Part shown: piece after piece, positions 51,246-64,000 of the stretch
Layout of the letters: each line of letters begins with the position of its first letter
How positions within the stretch are numbered: the first letter of the stretch is position 1
Assembly (NCBI GenBank): GCA_965249815.1
Contig: CBDFMV010000002.1
Location: 124,001-188,000 of the forward strand
DNA length: 64,000 nt
Reading direction: 5' to 3'
Source of the DNA: JAJAZB01 sp965249815
GTDB taxonomy: Bacteria; Bacteroidota; Bacteroidia; Cytophagales; Spirosomataceae
Translations under genes and position numbers: made by a program
The notes under the pieces: generated by a model
What the model was told of the DNA's origin: nothing
Seen by the model: only the letters and a program-made list of their open reading frames with translations
Databases searched by the model: none

Positions 51246-54200
51246 ATGTTACCTAAATTTTACTACCGTGTGTGGCTTGCCGTGTGTGCGCTCCTGCTGG
51301 GGAGTAGCGTACCGGGTGGGCGCAATGTCCTGACGTCAATACCCTGACGTACACACCCACGTTTCTAAGGAAGTAACCGTTTGTTCGGGGGTGGCCCTGG
51401 CGAACGCCTTTACCGTCGGCGGGGTGCCCGCGACGGGGACGGGCATTACCCGCAGTCTGCAATGGGAGCAGAGCACCGACAACGGAGTAACCTGGGCCAA
51501 CGCCAGCGGGGGGGTGAGCGGCACCACCACCGCGACGCTCTCCTTTTCGAACCCGACCTCCAGTTTTCACAACCGGCAGTACCGTTTAAAAATTACGTAC
51601 ACCAACACCGCTACGTGTACCGGGGGGACTACCTATTTCAGCGCCGCGTTTACGGTTAACGTGCGGTTTGCTACCATCACCACCCAGCCCGCCAACTTCA
51701 CGACCTGCTCCGGTGGTACGGCTACGTTTACCGTAACCGGAGCGCCAGGCGGTGCCGCCGACGGCGTGAATTATCAGTGGGAATACCTTTCGACCGCACC
51801 CAGCACCTACACAACGTACTCCGACGGCAACGGCGTTTCGGGGTCGGCAACCGGCACGCTGACGCTCACCGGATTGGCACTCTTGCCGGGGCAGCAACTC
51901 CGGGCGAGGGTGATCCCGAAAGAAGGAACCACCGCGTGCACCGCGTCGTCGGTGGCGTCCACGGCGCGCACCCTGACGGTTTCGGACATCGCCATCGGCA
52001 CCCAACCCACCAACCAAACCGCCTGCACGGGCGGCACGGTGGTGTTCCAGGCCGACAACGTGACCGGGCCAGCGACCCTGAGCTACCAGTGGGAATACGA
52101 TAATTCGGGAACGTGGGCGAACATTTCGGGGGGTAGCACCAGCGGCACCACGTCCGCGTCGCTGTCCATTTCCGGGTCGTCGCTGGCCACCTACGCCGGG
52201 AAAAGCATCCGTTTGCGGGTAAGCTCGTCGGGGTACACGGGAACGCAATCCGCGTGTTCGCCCGTGTACAGCAGCGTAGTGACTTACTCGGTTTCAGGGA
52301 CGGCTCCGACCGCGCCCACGTTTGCAACCGGCTCGACCACGGGGAACATCTGCAACGGCCAGCCCGTCAGCATCAGCATCAGCAACGTACAGAGCGGGGC
52401 CACCTACTCGTGGTGGCGAACCAATCCGGCGGCGGCGTTCAGCCCCACGCCCGGTGGCGGCGACCCGGTTTCATCCTTCTCCAACGACCCGCCCGCCAAC
52501 CCCGCCAGCGGCTCAAGCATCTCGGGAACGCTGACCACCGCCACGGGCGACCAGGCCGTGTCGTTCACCGTTCGGGCCACCGGTACCGGCGGGTGTTTTT
52601 CGCAGACCGTTCGCAACGTCACCGTCCGCTCGGCGGCCAACTCCGTCAATCCCAGCATCGCCACGCCTCTGGCCATTTGCGCCGGGCAGACCGCCACGCT
52701 GACGGCGACCGCCACCGGCTCGGGGGCCACCAACACCAACCCCGACTTCCAGTGGCGGCAGTACAACCCGTCGGCTTCCAACATCAGTGGCGCGACCAGC
52801 ACGAGCTACACCACGCCAACCCTTTTAGCCGGCAGTTACACCTACGACGTGGTGGTTTCGGCCCGCAACACGGGCGGCACGACGTTGTGTTCGGTCACCG
52901 CGCCGGGCGTCGTGCAACAGGTCAACACCGGAGCCACCGCCAGTGCCGTGACGCTGGGTGCTGCTTCGGTTTGCAAAGGCGGCAGCACCACGGTGAGCGC
53001 CACTTTCGGTGGGGGAGCCACCAGCGGGGCATTCACCGACGACGCCGGAGGGGCGTTTACGAACGTTTCGACCAGCGGCAGCACTATCACCGCGACGTAC
53101 GCGCCGGGGGCTTCTTTTTCGGGAACGGCCAACGTGACCTTCACGACAAACGCCCCGGTGGGTTGCCTGTCGGCTACCTCGTCGGTCGCGTTGACGGTCA
53201 ACGCCATTCCTGCCGCTCCGTCGGTTTCTTCGCCGGTCAGTTACTGCGTCGGGGCCACGGCGGCGGCGCTGACGGCCACGGGCGGCAACCTGCTTTGGTA
53301 CACCGCTTCGTCGGGAGGCGCGGGCAGCCCGACGGCTCCGACGCCCCCGACCGCCAGCGCCGGGACCACCTCGTATTTTGTCAGCCAGACGGTGAACGGC
53401 TGCGAAAGCCCACGGGCACAGCTTGACGTGACCGTCAACGCCAATCCCAGCGCCTCGGTCGCTTCGCTTTCGGCCTGTTCCACCGCTTTGGGCGGCACCA
53501 CGGCCAGTTTCGATCTGGCTTCACTGACCAGTACCATCCTCGGCGGGCAGGGGCCAGCGGGGTATTCGGTTTCCTTTTACACCACCAGCGATTTGAGCAC
53601 CGGCATCGGCAGCCCGGGTAGCTACGCGGCGGCTTCGGGAACGGTGTACGCCCAGGTGACCAATTCGGCCACGGGTTGCAAAAGCACCGCCGCCGCCATT
53701 TCGCTGACCGTCGTGGCGAAACCCAACGCGGGCACGGCGGGCGCGGCTCTCAGCCGGTGCATCAATTCGACCACGGCCATTGACCTCGGTACGCTCCTGA
53801 CCGGAGCCGACGCGGCCGGCACCTGGTCGCTGACCTCGGCTCCGGGCGGCAGCACGTACAGCCACAGCGGGAGCAGTTTCACCCCCAATGCGTCGGGTGT
53901 GGTGGCGGGTACGTACCAGTTTACGTACACGGTGACCGGCGCGGCTCCCTGTACGGCGGCTACTTCACAGGTGTCGGTGGTAATTAATCCCTTACCGAGT
54001 ATAACCATCAGCACACTACCGGTCATTTGTCCAGGGGCTACCACATTTACGATTCCGTATGCGGGGGCCACCGGTTCCCCTGACCAGTACAGTATCCTGG
54101 GGGGAGGCTTTGTGGCAGTAACAAACGGTAGCCTGTCGGCTTCGCCGATTACCGTAAGCCTGAATGCTCCGTCTATCTCAGCGAACTCCTACGCATTTGA

Positions 54201-57200
54201 TTTGACCGTTCGAAATTCGACGACCGGTTGTGTTTCGGCTACGATCACCAATCAGGTGAACGTAGCCACGCTTAACGCCGCATATACGGTGGGCGGGATG
54301 GGAACGTTTTGCGCCAGCAGCGCGACGGTAACCCTCAGCGGTTCAGATACAGGCGTCAGCTACCAACTCAAAAACGCCGCCGGTAATGACGTTGGAACAC
54401 CGATCGAGGGCACGGGCAATAGCCTCAGTTTTGTGGTTTCGGCCTCGGACACGTACCACGTCGTGGGAACTCAGACGAGCGCACCCAACTGCTCGGCAAC
54501 CATGGCCGGCACGGCGGCGGTCACGCTCAATTCCGCTTCGGGCACGGCCACGCTGACCGGCACGACCACGGTTTGCGCCGGGGAATCGGCCAGCCTTGCC
54601 GTGACCATCACGGGCGGAACCGGTCCCTTCGAGGTGGTGCTGAGCGACGGTTCGCCTAGCAACATTACCCTGACAGGTTACGCCAGCGGTTCGGGTATTT
54701 CCGTAACGCCAACCACCATCACGACCTACTCGCTGGTGTCGGTGACGGCAGCCAACGGGTGCCCGGCGGCGAGCCTGACGGGTTCGGCGGTGGTGACGGT
54801 GGATTCGCCGCCCGTTGGTGGCAGCGTCGCCACAGCCACGGCTTGCTCGGGTACGGCGGCCTCGCTGACCCTGTCGGGTTGGGACGGTACCATCAAAGGA
54901 TTCCAGAAATCGTCGAACGGCACCGACTGGACGACGGTTTCCACCGCCGCTTCATCCACCTACACCACCGAGGCGCTGACGGCAAACACCTACTTCCGGG
55001 CTATCGTGGGCCGGGGTAGCTGCCCGGATACCTACTCGGCCCCGGCTTTGGTGACGGTGCGCCCCACGCCCACGGCCAGCATTTCGGGAGGTACCTCGGT
55101 TTGCCCCGACGGCAGCGCCACGCTGACCCTCACGGGTACGCCCAACGCGACGGTGCATTTCACCGCCACCGGCACCTTCTCCGACGGCACTTCGCGCACG
55201 TTGAACAGCGAAGGCAGCGCCACCCTCACGGGTTCGTTCAGCACCACGACCACCTTCACGCTGACCAGTGTGGAATACGTCGACGCCCCCGCCTGTTCGG
55301 CCTCCATTACGGGCCAGAGCGCCACGGTGACGGTGCAGGACAACGTCGCGCCGGTGTTCAGCGCCTGCCTCAGTCCGGTTTCGCAGGATGCCGACCAGGG
55401 CCAGTGTGCGAAGGCCGTCAGCTACACGGCCACGGCCGTTGACCAGTGCGGAGGAGCCGTGACGTATTTCCACTACGTCACCGGGGCCACGACGGCCGGT
55501 TCGGCGGCTGAACCGCTGGCAGGCACAGGCAGCGGGACGGTCTTCAACGCCGGTGGTTCGGCGGTGGTCGTCATTGCCAAAGACGCCAGCGGTAACGCTC
55601 AGCAATGCTCGTTCACGGTCACCATTTCGACCAACTCGTTCAACCTCAACGCCTTGACTACGTCGGCGGTCTGCACCGGAGCCGCTTCGTCGGTTTCGCT
55701 GACAACGGGGCTGGCCGAAGGCACGCCGGTTTCGGTTTCGTTCAGCATCAACAGCACGGCCCAACTAGCGGCTACGGCCACGGTTGGCGCGGGGGGCATT
55801 GTGACCTTCTCGACCCGCACCCTGACGGATGCCGACAACAACCAATCCCTGACCGTCACCCAACTGACCAACACCGCCACCAGTTGCGCGGTTAGCTACG
55901 AAAGCGGCAACACGGCGACGCTGACGGTGAATCCGCTGCCCACGGTCAGCATCACCTCGCCGTTAAGCAATTCCTATTGCCGCGACGGAGCCGATGTAGC
56001 CCTGACAGGTTCACCAGCGGGCGGGACGTTCAGTGGTCCGGGCGTTTCGGGCACTACCTGGAATCCGGCTGTGGCCAGGGCTACCCAGCCAAACGGTCCC
56101 TGGGTCATCACCTACACGTATTCAAACGGCACTTGCAGCAACACGGCCACGCACACGGTGACGAACATCTTCGAACCGCCGTCGGTCAGCATTATCAGCC
56201 CCAACGACCCCGATATCCAGGATTACCTCTGCACCGGCAATACCCTCGTACTGACGGGCACGACGGGGGCCGGGACGGCGCTTCCGCTCCAGAGCGCCGA
56301 GTGGAGCCGCTCGTTCACGGGTCAGGATCAGCTCCGCATCGCTTCGCAGAGCAACGACCTGAACACGGGTACCGGCACGGTGACGATCGAGGCCGTTCTT
56401 CCGGACGTCCTTGAGTCGCATTACTTCATTTACACCGTCAAGGACGCCAACGGTTGCACGAATGCCGCGCAGCGGTTGGTGATCAACGAAACTTTGCCCA
56501 CCGCCGTCATTACGCCGAGCGCCACGGAGGTGTGCGCACCGGGAACGATTACGCTGACCGGAAGCAACAGCAACGAGGCCACCGGCGGAATCACGTACTC
56601 CTGGAACGGCGGGCCGTTTACCAGCACCAGCACGTACACCATTTCCGAAACGGGTACCAGCACGGTGACGCTGGTGTTGAAATCGCGTCGTTCCTGCGTG
56701 TCGGAGCCGGTGTCGCAAACGGTGACTATTCACCCGCTGCCCACCGTCGGCATCACGGGCGGCAACGCCGTTTGCGTGAGCAGCACGCTGCAACTGGCGG
56801 GTAGCCCTTCGTCAACAGGTAACTGGAGCAGCAGCGCCACCGAAGTGGCGACGGTGAGCAACACGGGTTTAGTAACCGGCGTAACGGCGGGTTCGGCCAC
56901 CATCGAATTCACGTACACCGACGGCCACGGCTGTTCGGCCACCACCAGCCAGGTCGTCACGGTCCATCCCCAGCCCACCGCCAGCGCCGCCAGCCTGGCC
57001 GTTTGCGAAACCGCGCCGGGAGCGGGCACGGGCCTGTTCACGCTGAGCGCCGCCGATGCTACGGTGCAGGGTTCGCAGGGCTACACGGTCACGTACCACG
57101 CCAGCCTGGCCAACGCGACGGCCAACACCAATGCCCTAAGCAATTCGTTTACCAGCGCCAGTGGCACCATCTACGCCCGGGTCACGACCGGCGACGGGTG

Positions 57201-60200
57201 TTTTGCCACCTCGGCAGTGACATTAACGGTGAACCCGACGCCCGCCGACCAGACCCTGACGGGGGGCGGCGCGTACTGCGCGGGCGGTGCGGGCGTGGCG
57301 ATTGGGCTGGGTAGCTCGCAGAGCGGCGTGACGTACGATTTGAAAGACCCCTCGAACGTAATCGTTTCCACGAAAACCGGTACGGGTTCGGCGCTTTCGT
57401 TCGGGATGTTCACCACCGCCGGAACCTACACCGTGCAGGCCACGAGCAACACGGCCCCGGCCTGTTCCTTCGCCCTGACGGGCAGTGCCGCGGTAATGAT
57501 CAACCCGTTGCCCACCGCCACCGTGAGCGGCGGCGGTACGGTTTGCGCCGGGCAAACGTTGCCCAACGTATCCATCGCCCTGACGGGCACGGGTCCGTGG
57601 AGCCTCACGTATTCCGACGGTACGGCCTCGCACCCGGTCAGCGGCATTACCGCCAGCCCCTACGTCATCACGGGCGCGGCGGGCACCTACACGGTTTCCA
57701 GCGTGAGCGACGCCAACTGCGCGGGCACATTTTCGGGCACGGCTTCGGTCGTTGTGAATTCCCGGCCCACGGCCAGTATTTCGGGAACGACGGCTGTTTG
57801 CGCGGGTGGTTCGGCTACGCTCGGCCTCGCACTCACCGGCACCGGGCCGTTCAGCGGCACGTTGTCCGACGGCACCGCGTTCAGCGGCTCCAGCGTGAAT
57901 GTCACGCCGTTGGCCACGACGACCTACACGATCGCCACGCTGAACGACGCGCTTTGCGCGGCAACGGGGGCTGATTTTTCGGGTTTGGCCACCGTCACGG
58001 TGGTTACGCCGCCCAACGCGGGCACGACTACCGCCGCTGTTTTTTGTGAAAACACCACCGCCACCATTGCCCTCGCCGATCAATTGACGGGCGAGGACGC
58101 GGGCGGCACCTGGTCGTTCGTGTCGGGGCCGTCGAGTGGCAATTTCAACGCGGGAGCGGGCACGTTTGCCGTGAATGGCAGCGCACCGGGCACCTATATT
58201 TTCCGCTACACGGTCACGGGCGCGCCCTGCCCGCCCGCCACGCAGGACGTCACCGTGACGATCAACCCGACAGCAACCGTGACGCTGGCAACGGTTACCC
58301 CCGTTTGCCAGAACGGCGTGGCCAGCCTCAGCGCCACGCTGGGTGGTTCGGCCACGGGCGGCACCTGGACGGCCGACAAACCCGGAACGTTTGCCAGCGC
58401 CACCAGCGCCAGCACGACGTTCACCCCCGATCCAACTGTGTACGGCCCGGTGGTGCTGACGTTTACGACCAATGACCCCGACGGACCCTGTGCGGCGGCC
58501 ACGGCCCAAACCACGCTGACGGTCAACCAGGCCGCGACGGTGACGGTTTCGGGTGACCAGACCATTTGCCAGGGCAGCGCGGCTACCCTCGCCGCCACGC
58601 CCGGCGGGGGCGTTTCGGGCGGTAGCTGGTCGGCCAGCGACGGGTCGGCGGGCAGTTTTGCCAGCGCGTCGGCTAACGGCACGACGTTTACGCCCAACCC
58701 TGATTTCCACGGCACCCTCACCCTGACCTTCACCACCGACGACCCCGACGGCGACGGGCCGTGCCTGGCCGCAAGCCAGTCGCTCACGCTGACGGTCAAT
58801 CCGCAAGCCACCGTCACGCTCACCCAGCCCGGCGCCGTTTGCCAGGGCGGCAGTACGACCCTGAGCGGGACGCTCGGCGGCAGCGCCACCAGCCTGACCT
58901 TCTCGGACAACGGCGCGGGCGGTTCGTTCGGAACAACTTCCATTTCGGGAAGTACGTACACGGTTTCTTACACCCCGAACGCCGGTTTCTCGGGCAACAT
59001 CACCCTGACGGTGACCACCAACGACCCCGACGGCGAAGGACCCTGCCCGGCAGTGATCGATACGAAAACGCTGGAGGTCGACCCCAAACCGGCCACGCCG
59101 GGCGGCACGGCCAGCTTCGGCCTTTCCACCCAGACCCTGACCGACGGCGGCACGGTGACCTTCTGCGCGCCGACGACAAACACCGCCGTCACGGTGAGCC
59201 TAAGCGGCGGCACCGGCGAAAACGAGCAGTTTCAGGTTTCGACTACCGCTGATTTTTCGGTAAACGTGCTGACGTTCAAACCGGAGTCGCTCCAGGCGGG
59301 CACCTGGTACACCCGCGTCAAAAACACCGCGACCGGGTGCTACAGCGGCGTGTTCTCGTTCACGCTCCTCATCAACCAGGGCGCAACGGTGACCGGCACG
59401 GCCACGAACCCGACCTGCGCGGGCACCAACAACGGCAGCATCGACATCACGGTGACGGACGGCAGCGCCAGCATGACCTACGCCTGGACGAAAGACGGCG
59501 CGGCCTTCTCGTCGGGCAGCACCACCCAGGCCTCCGCCAGCACAGACCTCGACCTGACCAGCCTCGCCCCCGGTACCTACGAACTGACCGTCACGAGCAA
59601 CGGCTGCATCGCGCCGCCAGGCTCGTTCGCCGTCGTGGCGAATCCGGCGGTCGTCGTGGCTTCCCCGGTGGTTTCCGACGTGGCCTGCTTCGGCGGGGCG
59701 ACCGGCTCCATCGACGTATCCGCGACGGGCGGTAGTGGCAGTTTCTACTTCAGCAAAAACGGGGGAACGACCTACACGACGGAGGCGGCGACTTCGTATT
59801 CCTTCCTCAACCTGAGTGCTGGTGAGTACGCCCTGCGGGCAAAAGACGCCCTGGGGTGTGCATCGGAACCGGTAACCGCGACCGTAAACCAGCCGACCGC
59901 ACTGGACCTCTCGGCCACGCCGACGCCCGTAAACTGCCACGGCGGCAGCGACGGCACCATCGCGGCCTCGGTGTCGGGCGGCACGGCCCCCTACCAGTAC
60001 CAACTCGACGGGGGTGACCTGCAAACCGACGGCACCTTCAGCAACCTGCTGGCGGGCAGCCACACCGTCACCGTCACCGACGCCAACGGGTGCGAAAGCA
60101 GCCTGCCCGTCGAAGTAACCGAACCGGCCCTGGCCCTGGCGGCGGGCATCACGGGTCAGGTGGCAGTGGATTGCAAGGGCAACGCCACGGGCAGCGTGAC

Positions 60201-63200
60201 GGTGGCCGCCACGGCGGGCACGGGCACGCCGGGCTACACCTACTCGATTGACGGGACGGATTTCAGCGCCAGCGGCACGTTCGCCTCCCTGGCGGCGGGG
60301 CCGTACACGGTGACGGTCCAAGACGCCAACGGCTGCACGACGACCGTGCCCGTGACCATCACTGAACCCGCCCTGGCCCTCAGCGTCAGCGCGGTGGTGA
60401 CGTCGAATTACAACGGCAGCGAGGTGAGTTGCCCCACGGCGAGCGACGGCACCCTCACGGCCACGGGCGCGGGGGGTACCGTCGGCACGGGCTACACCTA
60501 CACGATCAGCGGACCGACGGTCAACGCGACGGGGGCGACGACCGGCGTCTTCACCGGCCTGACGGCGGGCACGTACACGATTACGGTGAAAGACGCCAAC
60601 AACTGCACGGCAACGAGCAACCCCGTGACGATTACGGCCCCGCCTGCCCTGGCGCTCACCTCGGCGGCGGTGACGTCCAGCTACAACGGCAGTCAGGTAA
60701 GCTGTACCACGGCGACCGACGGGGAAATCAGCGTCGTCGTGACGGGCGGCACGGGTGCGCTCGAGTACAGCCTGAGCGGCGGCACCCTGACGGAGTCGGT
60801 CGACAACGCCACGGGCACCTTCACCGGGCTGGGGGCGGGAACGTACAGTTACGCGGTAACCGACGCCAACGGCTGCGGTCCGCTCACGGGCAGTGTCACG
60901 ATTACGGCCCCGGTCCCGCTGGCGGCGGGCATCACGGGTCAGGTGGCAGTGGATTGCAAGGGCAATTCAACGGGGAGCGTGACGGTCCAGGCCACGTCGG
61001 GCACGGGCACGCCGGGCTACACCTACTCGATTAACGGGACGGATTTCAGCGCCAGCGGCACGTTCGCCTCCCTGGCGGCGGGGCCGTACACGGTGACGGT
61101 CCAAGACGCCAACGGCTGCACGACGACCGTGCCCGTCATCATCACTGAACCCGCCCTGGCCCTCAGCATCAGCGCGGTGGAAACCACGCCGGTCAAATGC
61201 AATGGCGAAAGCAATGGTGTGGCGACAGCGACGGCCAGCGGCGGCAACAGCGGCTACGCCTACACCATCAGCGGCCCGGCCAACACCAGCGGAGCCAGCA
61301 GTGGCGTGTTCACGGGTCTGGCGGCGGGCAGCTACACCGTCACGGTGACGGACGCGAAAAACTGCACGGCCACCAGTGGCAGTTTCACCATCACCCAACC
61401 GGCGGCTCTGACGGCTTCGGCTTCGCAAACCCTGCCGGTACTGTGTTACGGGGAAAGCAACGGCGTGGCCGTGGTGTCGGTCAGTGGTGGCAACGGCGGC
61501 TATACCTACGCCATCACCAGTGGCCCGACCGTGAACACCACGGGGGCCAGCAACGGCGAGTTTACGGGTCTGTCGGCGGGGGCTTACCTCTTCACCATCA
61601 CCGACAGCAAAAGCTGCACGACGACGGCCAACGTCACTATCACCCAACCTCCCGCTTTGAGTGTCACGGCTTCGCAAACCACGCCGGTGGCTTGCAACGG
61701 CGAAAGCAACGGCGTGGCCACAGCGACGGCCAGCGGCGGCAACGGTGGGTACAGCTACACGCTGGGAACGGCGACCAACACCAGCGGCATTTTCACCGGT
61801 CTGGCAGCGGGCAGCTACACGATTACAGCAACCGACAGTAAAAATTGCACGACGACGGCCAACGTAACTATCACCCAACCAGTTGCCCTGACGGCTTCGG
61901 CTTCGCAAACTACGCCGGTGGTGTGTTACGGGCAAAGCAACGGCGTGGCCACGGTCATGGCGACGGGGGGTAACGGCAGCAACGGCTTCGCCATCACGAG
62001 TGGTCCGACGGTCAACACGACGGGAGCCAGCAGCGGCGAGTTTACGGGCCTGTCGGCGGGGGCTTACCTCTTCACCATCACCGACAGCAAAGGCTGCATG
62101 ACGACGGCCAACGTAACCATCACCCAGCCAGCTCAGGTGGTGGCTACGGCCTTTACCAGTTCGGCCACCGAAGTGTGCGAAGGCACGGTGGTGAACCTCC
62201 AGGTCAGCATGGCGACGGGCGCGGCACCCTTCACGGTGATTTACACCAACGGCACCGGCAACGTGACGGTGAACAACTACGTCAGCGGAGCCAACATCCC
62301 GCTGACACCCGCTGCGGGCGACTACACCTACTCGCTCGTATCGGTGACCGACGCGACGGGTTGCGTGGCGACCCTGCCCGGTACGGCGCTTTCGCTGCTC
62401 GTGAATGAGCCGACGGTAGCTGGTACGCTGGGCGGGGCCACCACGGTGTGCGCCACGGGCAATGCCGGGCAAGTCACGCTGACGGGTAGCGTGGGGAACG
62501 TGGTGCGCTGGGAACTCAACGACGGCACCGGCTGGGTGTCCGTTGCGGCCACCGGCACGTCGTTCGCGTACAACAACCTGGTCGCCACGACCCAATTCCG
62601 GGCCGTCGTGCAGAGCGGCAATTGCCCTGAGGCAACCTCCAACGCCGTCACCATCACGGTAACGCCCGAAACGGTAGCCGGAACGATTGCTCCGCCCGCG
62701 ACGATTTGCTACAACACCCCGACCACCCTGAGCCTGAGCGGCTACACTGGCACGCAGGTGCAGTGGCAACGCTTCGACGGCAGCAACTGGGTCAACGTGG
62801 GCAGCGCACAGGCGTTGCCCGGCGGGGCCACGTTCAGCACGGGCGCACTCACGGCGAGCACGCAGTTCCGCGCTCAGGTGCTCAATGGCGTTTGCGACCC
62901 CAAAACGTCCGCGCCGGTCACGGTGGTGGTCGATCCGCTGCCCGTGGGCGGTACTGCGTCCACCTCGCTGGCAACCGTCTGCATCGGCAGTTCGGTGACG
63001 CTGAGCGTGTCGGGCCAGACCGGCAGCGTGGTGCGCTGGGAACGGAGCGCCAACGGCACCAGCGGCTGGACGACGGTGGCCAACCCGACGCCCGCCCTGA
63101 CGGCCACGAGCTATTTCTGTGCGGTGGTCAAAAACGGGGTTTGTTCGCAGGAAGCCTACTCGTCGGTGGTGCAGGTGACGGTCGATCCGGCCTCGGTCGG

Positions 63201-64000
63201 CGGCACCGTCAGCGGCCCGACGAGCATCTGCCAGGGTTCCACGGCCAGCCTCACCCTGAGCGGCAACGTGGGCACGATTCAATGGCAGCAATTCACCGGC
63301 GGTGCCTGGACCAACCTCGGTGGCCAGACCGCCAGCACACTGACGACCCCCGCGCTGACGGTCACCACCAACTTCCGGGCGCTCCTCACCAGCGGCGTTT
63401 GTTCTTCAACCACCTCGAGCGTATTTACGGTGGTGGTCGACCTGCCCTCCAGCGCGGGTACCGTTGGCATCACCGCGGGCCAGCCGACGACGTTGTGCAA
63501 CGTCACCGGCCCGAACGCGAGCGGTGCGCAGACCACCAGCCTAACCGTTACGGGCATCGTGGGGAGTGTGGTGCGGTGGGAAAGCGCGCCGGCTCCAACC
63601 GGACCCTGGACGACCATCCCCTCGACCAACACGACGCTTACCGTGCAAAACCTGACGGCGAGGACTTTCTACCGCGCCGTGGTCAAAAATGGCAATTGCT
63701 CCGAGGCGGCTTCGTCCAATTCGTTCAGCGTGACCGTCAGTCAGCCCGCGACCATCGGCACTCCACCCGCCAACACGTCGGTTTGCCCCGGCACGGGGGT
63801 GTCGTTCTTCGCGTTCACCACCCCGTCGTCGGGCGTGGGGTACAGTTGGCAGTCGCGTTCCGGTGTAGCGGCACCCTTCACCACCGTCAGCGGGACCACC
63901 AGCAATTACTACTCCATCCCGGCGGGCAGCGTTACGGCGGCCCTCAACGGTTCGCAGTACCGGATTCTGGTGGCCAGCGGTGCGTGTACCACCACCTCCA
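51246..64000 (+). CDS. Giant secreted adhesin with Ig-like and SprB repeats (partial at the 3' end, N-terminus frameshifted)
   Basis: The start MLPKFYYRVWLAVCALLLGSS is a signal peptide in one frame. Adding a T near 51316 gives PGWAQCPDVNTLTYTPTF, and adding a T near 51363 gives TFSKEVTVCSGVALAN; from there one frame is open for more than 4,200 codons to the window end. The body is a chain of about 80-100 residue Ig-like/PKD-like units, each with a Cys near its start (e.g. VCAGGSATLGLAL, TICQGSAATL, SVCPDGSATLTL) and linkers like VNPLPT. A HYR-like unit lies near 55350-55620 (SQDADQGQCAKAVSYTA). From about 59390 to 62150 there are some ten SprB repeats (GVFTGLAAGSYTVTVTDAKN, TITQPAALTASAS). 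More Ig-like units follow (VRWE.., RAVV.NG.C). SprB-type proteins are exported by the T9SS and used for gliding or attachment; the sorting domain would be beyond the window. Confidence 0.85.
60136..61179 (+). repeat. Near-identical 261-bp direct repeat within the adhesin gene
   Basis: Copies at 60136-60396 and 60919-61179, exactly 783 bp (261 codons) apart, encode LAAGITGQVAVDCKGN and on through ALALS with only a few base differences. This marks a recent duplication or gene conversion of an SprB unit. Shorter, looser copies (ASASQTxPVxCxGxSNGVA) recur near 61411, 61665 and 61891. Confidence 0.9.

Noticed and set aside
59390..62150. Regularly spaced repeats that could suggest a CRISPR array
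   Set aside because: The repeats are long, degenerate, in a single open reading frame and encode SprB domains; there are no short identical repeats with unique spacers or cas genes.
57223..63291. Long minus-strand frames (527 and 774 codons) over the adhesin
   Set aside because: They mirror the Thr/Gly/Ala repeat codons of the adhesin and have no start context or family pattern.

Overview
The window looks like a GC-rich member of the Bacteroidota, most likely order Cytophagales (Spirosoma/Runella-like). The evidence is a C-terminal type IX secretion (T9SS) sorting domain, a giant adhesin with SprB repeats, several upstream matches to the Bacteroidota -7 box TAnnTTTG, orphan TPR and 7TM hybrid-type sensor kinases, a PycTM-type protein and IlvE/QueA/ClpXP proteins of Bacteroidota type. 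The genus call is inference; no rRNA is present.

Layout. 1-3.3 kb: end of an enolase-superfamily dehydratase, a small outer-membrane barrel, a ChaA-like cation/proton antiporter and a lysozyme-family protein. 3.3-6.3 kb: an AT-rich island holding a frameshifted YCF48-repeat T9SS protein. 6.3-13.4 kb: a coiled-coil membrane protein, a frameshifted sialate O-acetylesterase and a large ThuA/PQQ-dehydrogenase/PKD/cytochrome c/CBM fusion. 13.5-16.2 kb: an ethanolamine-type permease, a HicBA pair and a protein weakly resembling DNA polymerase III psi. 16.3-23 kb: GMC oxidoreductase, patatin, nitrilase, PurA, Uma2 and Fur. 23-35.4 kb: three related orphan histidine kinases plus a decayed fourth, an ATP/ADP-carrier-like/HEAT/cNMP-binding protein, a stand-alone PycTM protein and a CotH-like protein. 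35.4-42.3 kb: housekeeping block Rel/SpoT, tRNA-Leu(UAG), trigger factor, XRE regulator, ClpP, ClpX. 42.6-50.3 kb: TyrS, DUF6056 protein, QueA, DUF1648-like protein, an intact IS5/IS427-group element, cobalamin adenosyltransferase and IlvE. 51.2-64 kb: one giant secreted repeat protein that runs off the window.

The most interesting layer is not the genes but the small palindromes. A 33-bp palindrome type (16-nt arms, 1-nt centre) occurs between genes and also in frame inside two paralogous histidine kinases, where the two copies differ by compensating arm changes. A second class consists of degenerate 7- or 8-bp tandem repeats, several folded into long inverted repeats, one of which appears to lie in the 5' leader of tRNA-Leu. 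Two larger composite palindromes resemble non-autonomous mobile elements.

Several genes (YCF48 protein, esterase, hicA, N-terminus of the giant adhesin) are each repaired by single-base changes, so either pseudogenisation or residual sequencing indels must be kept in mind throughout.
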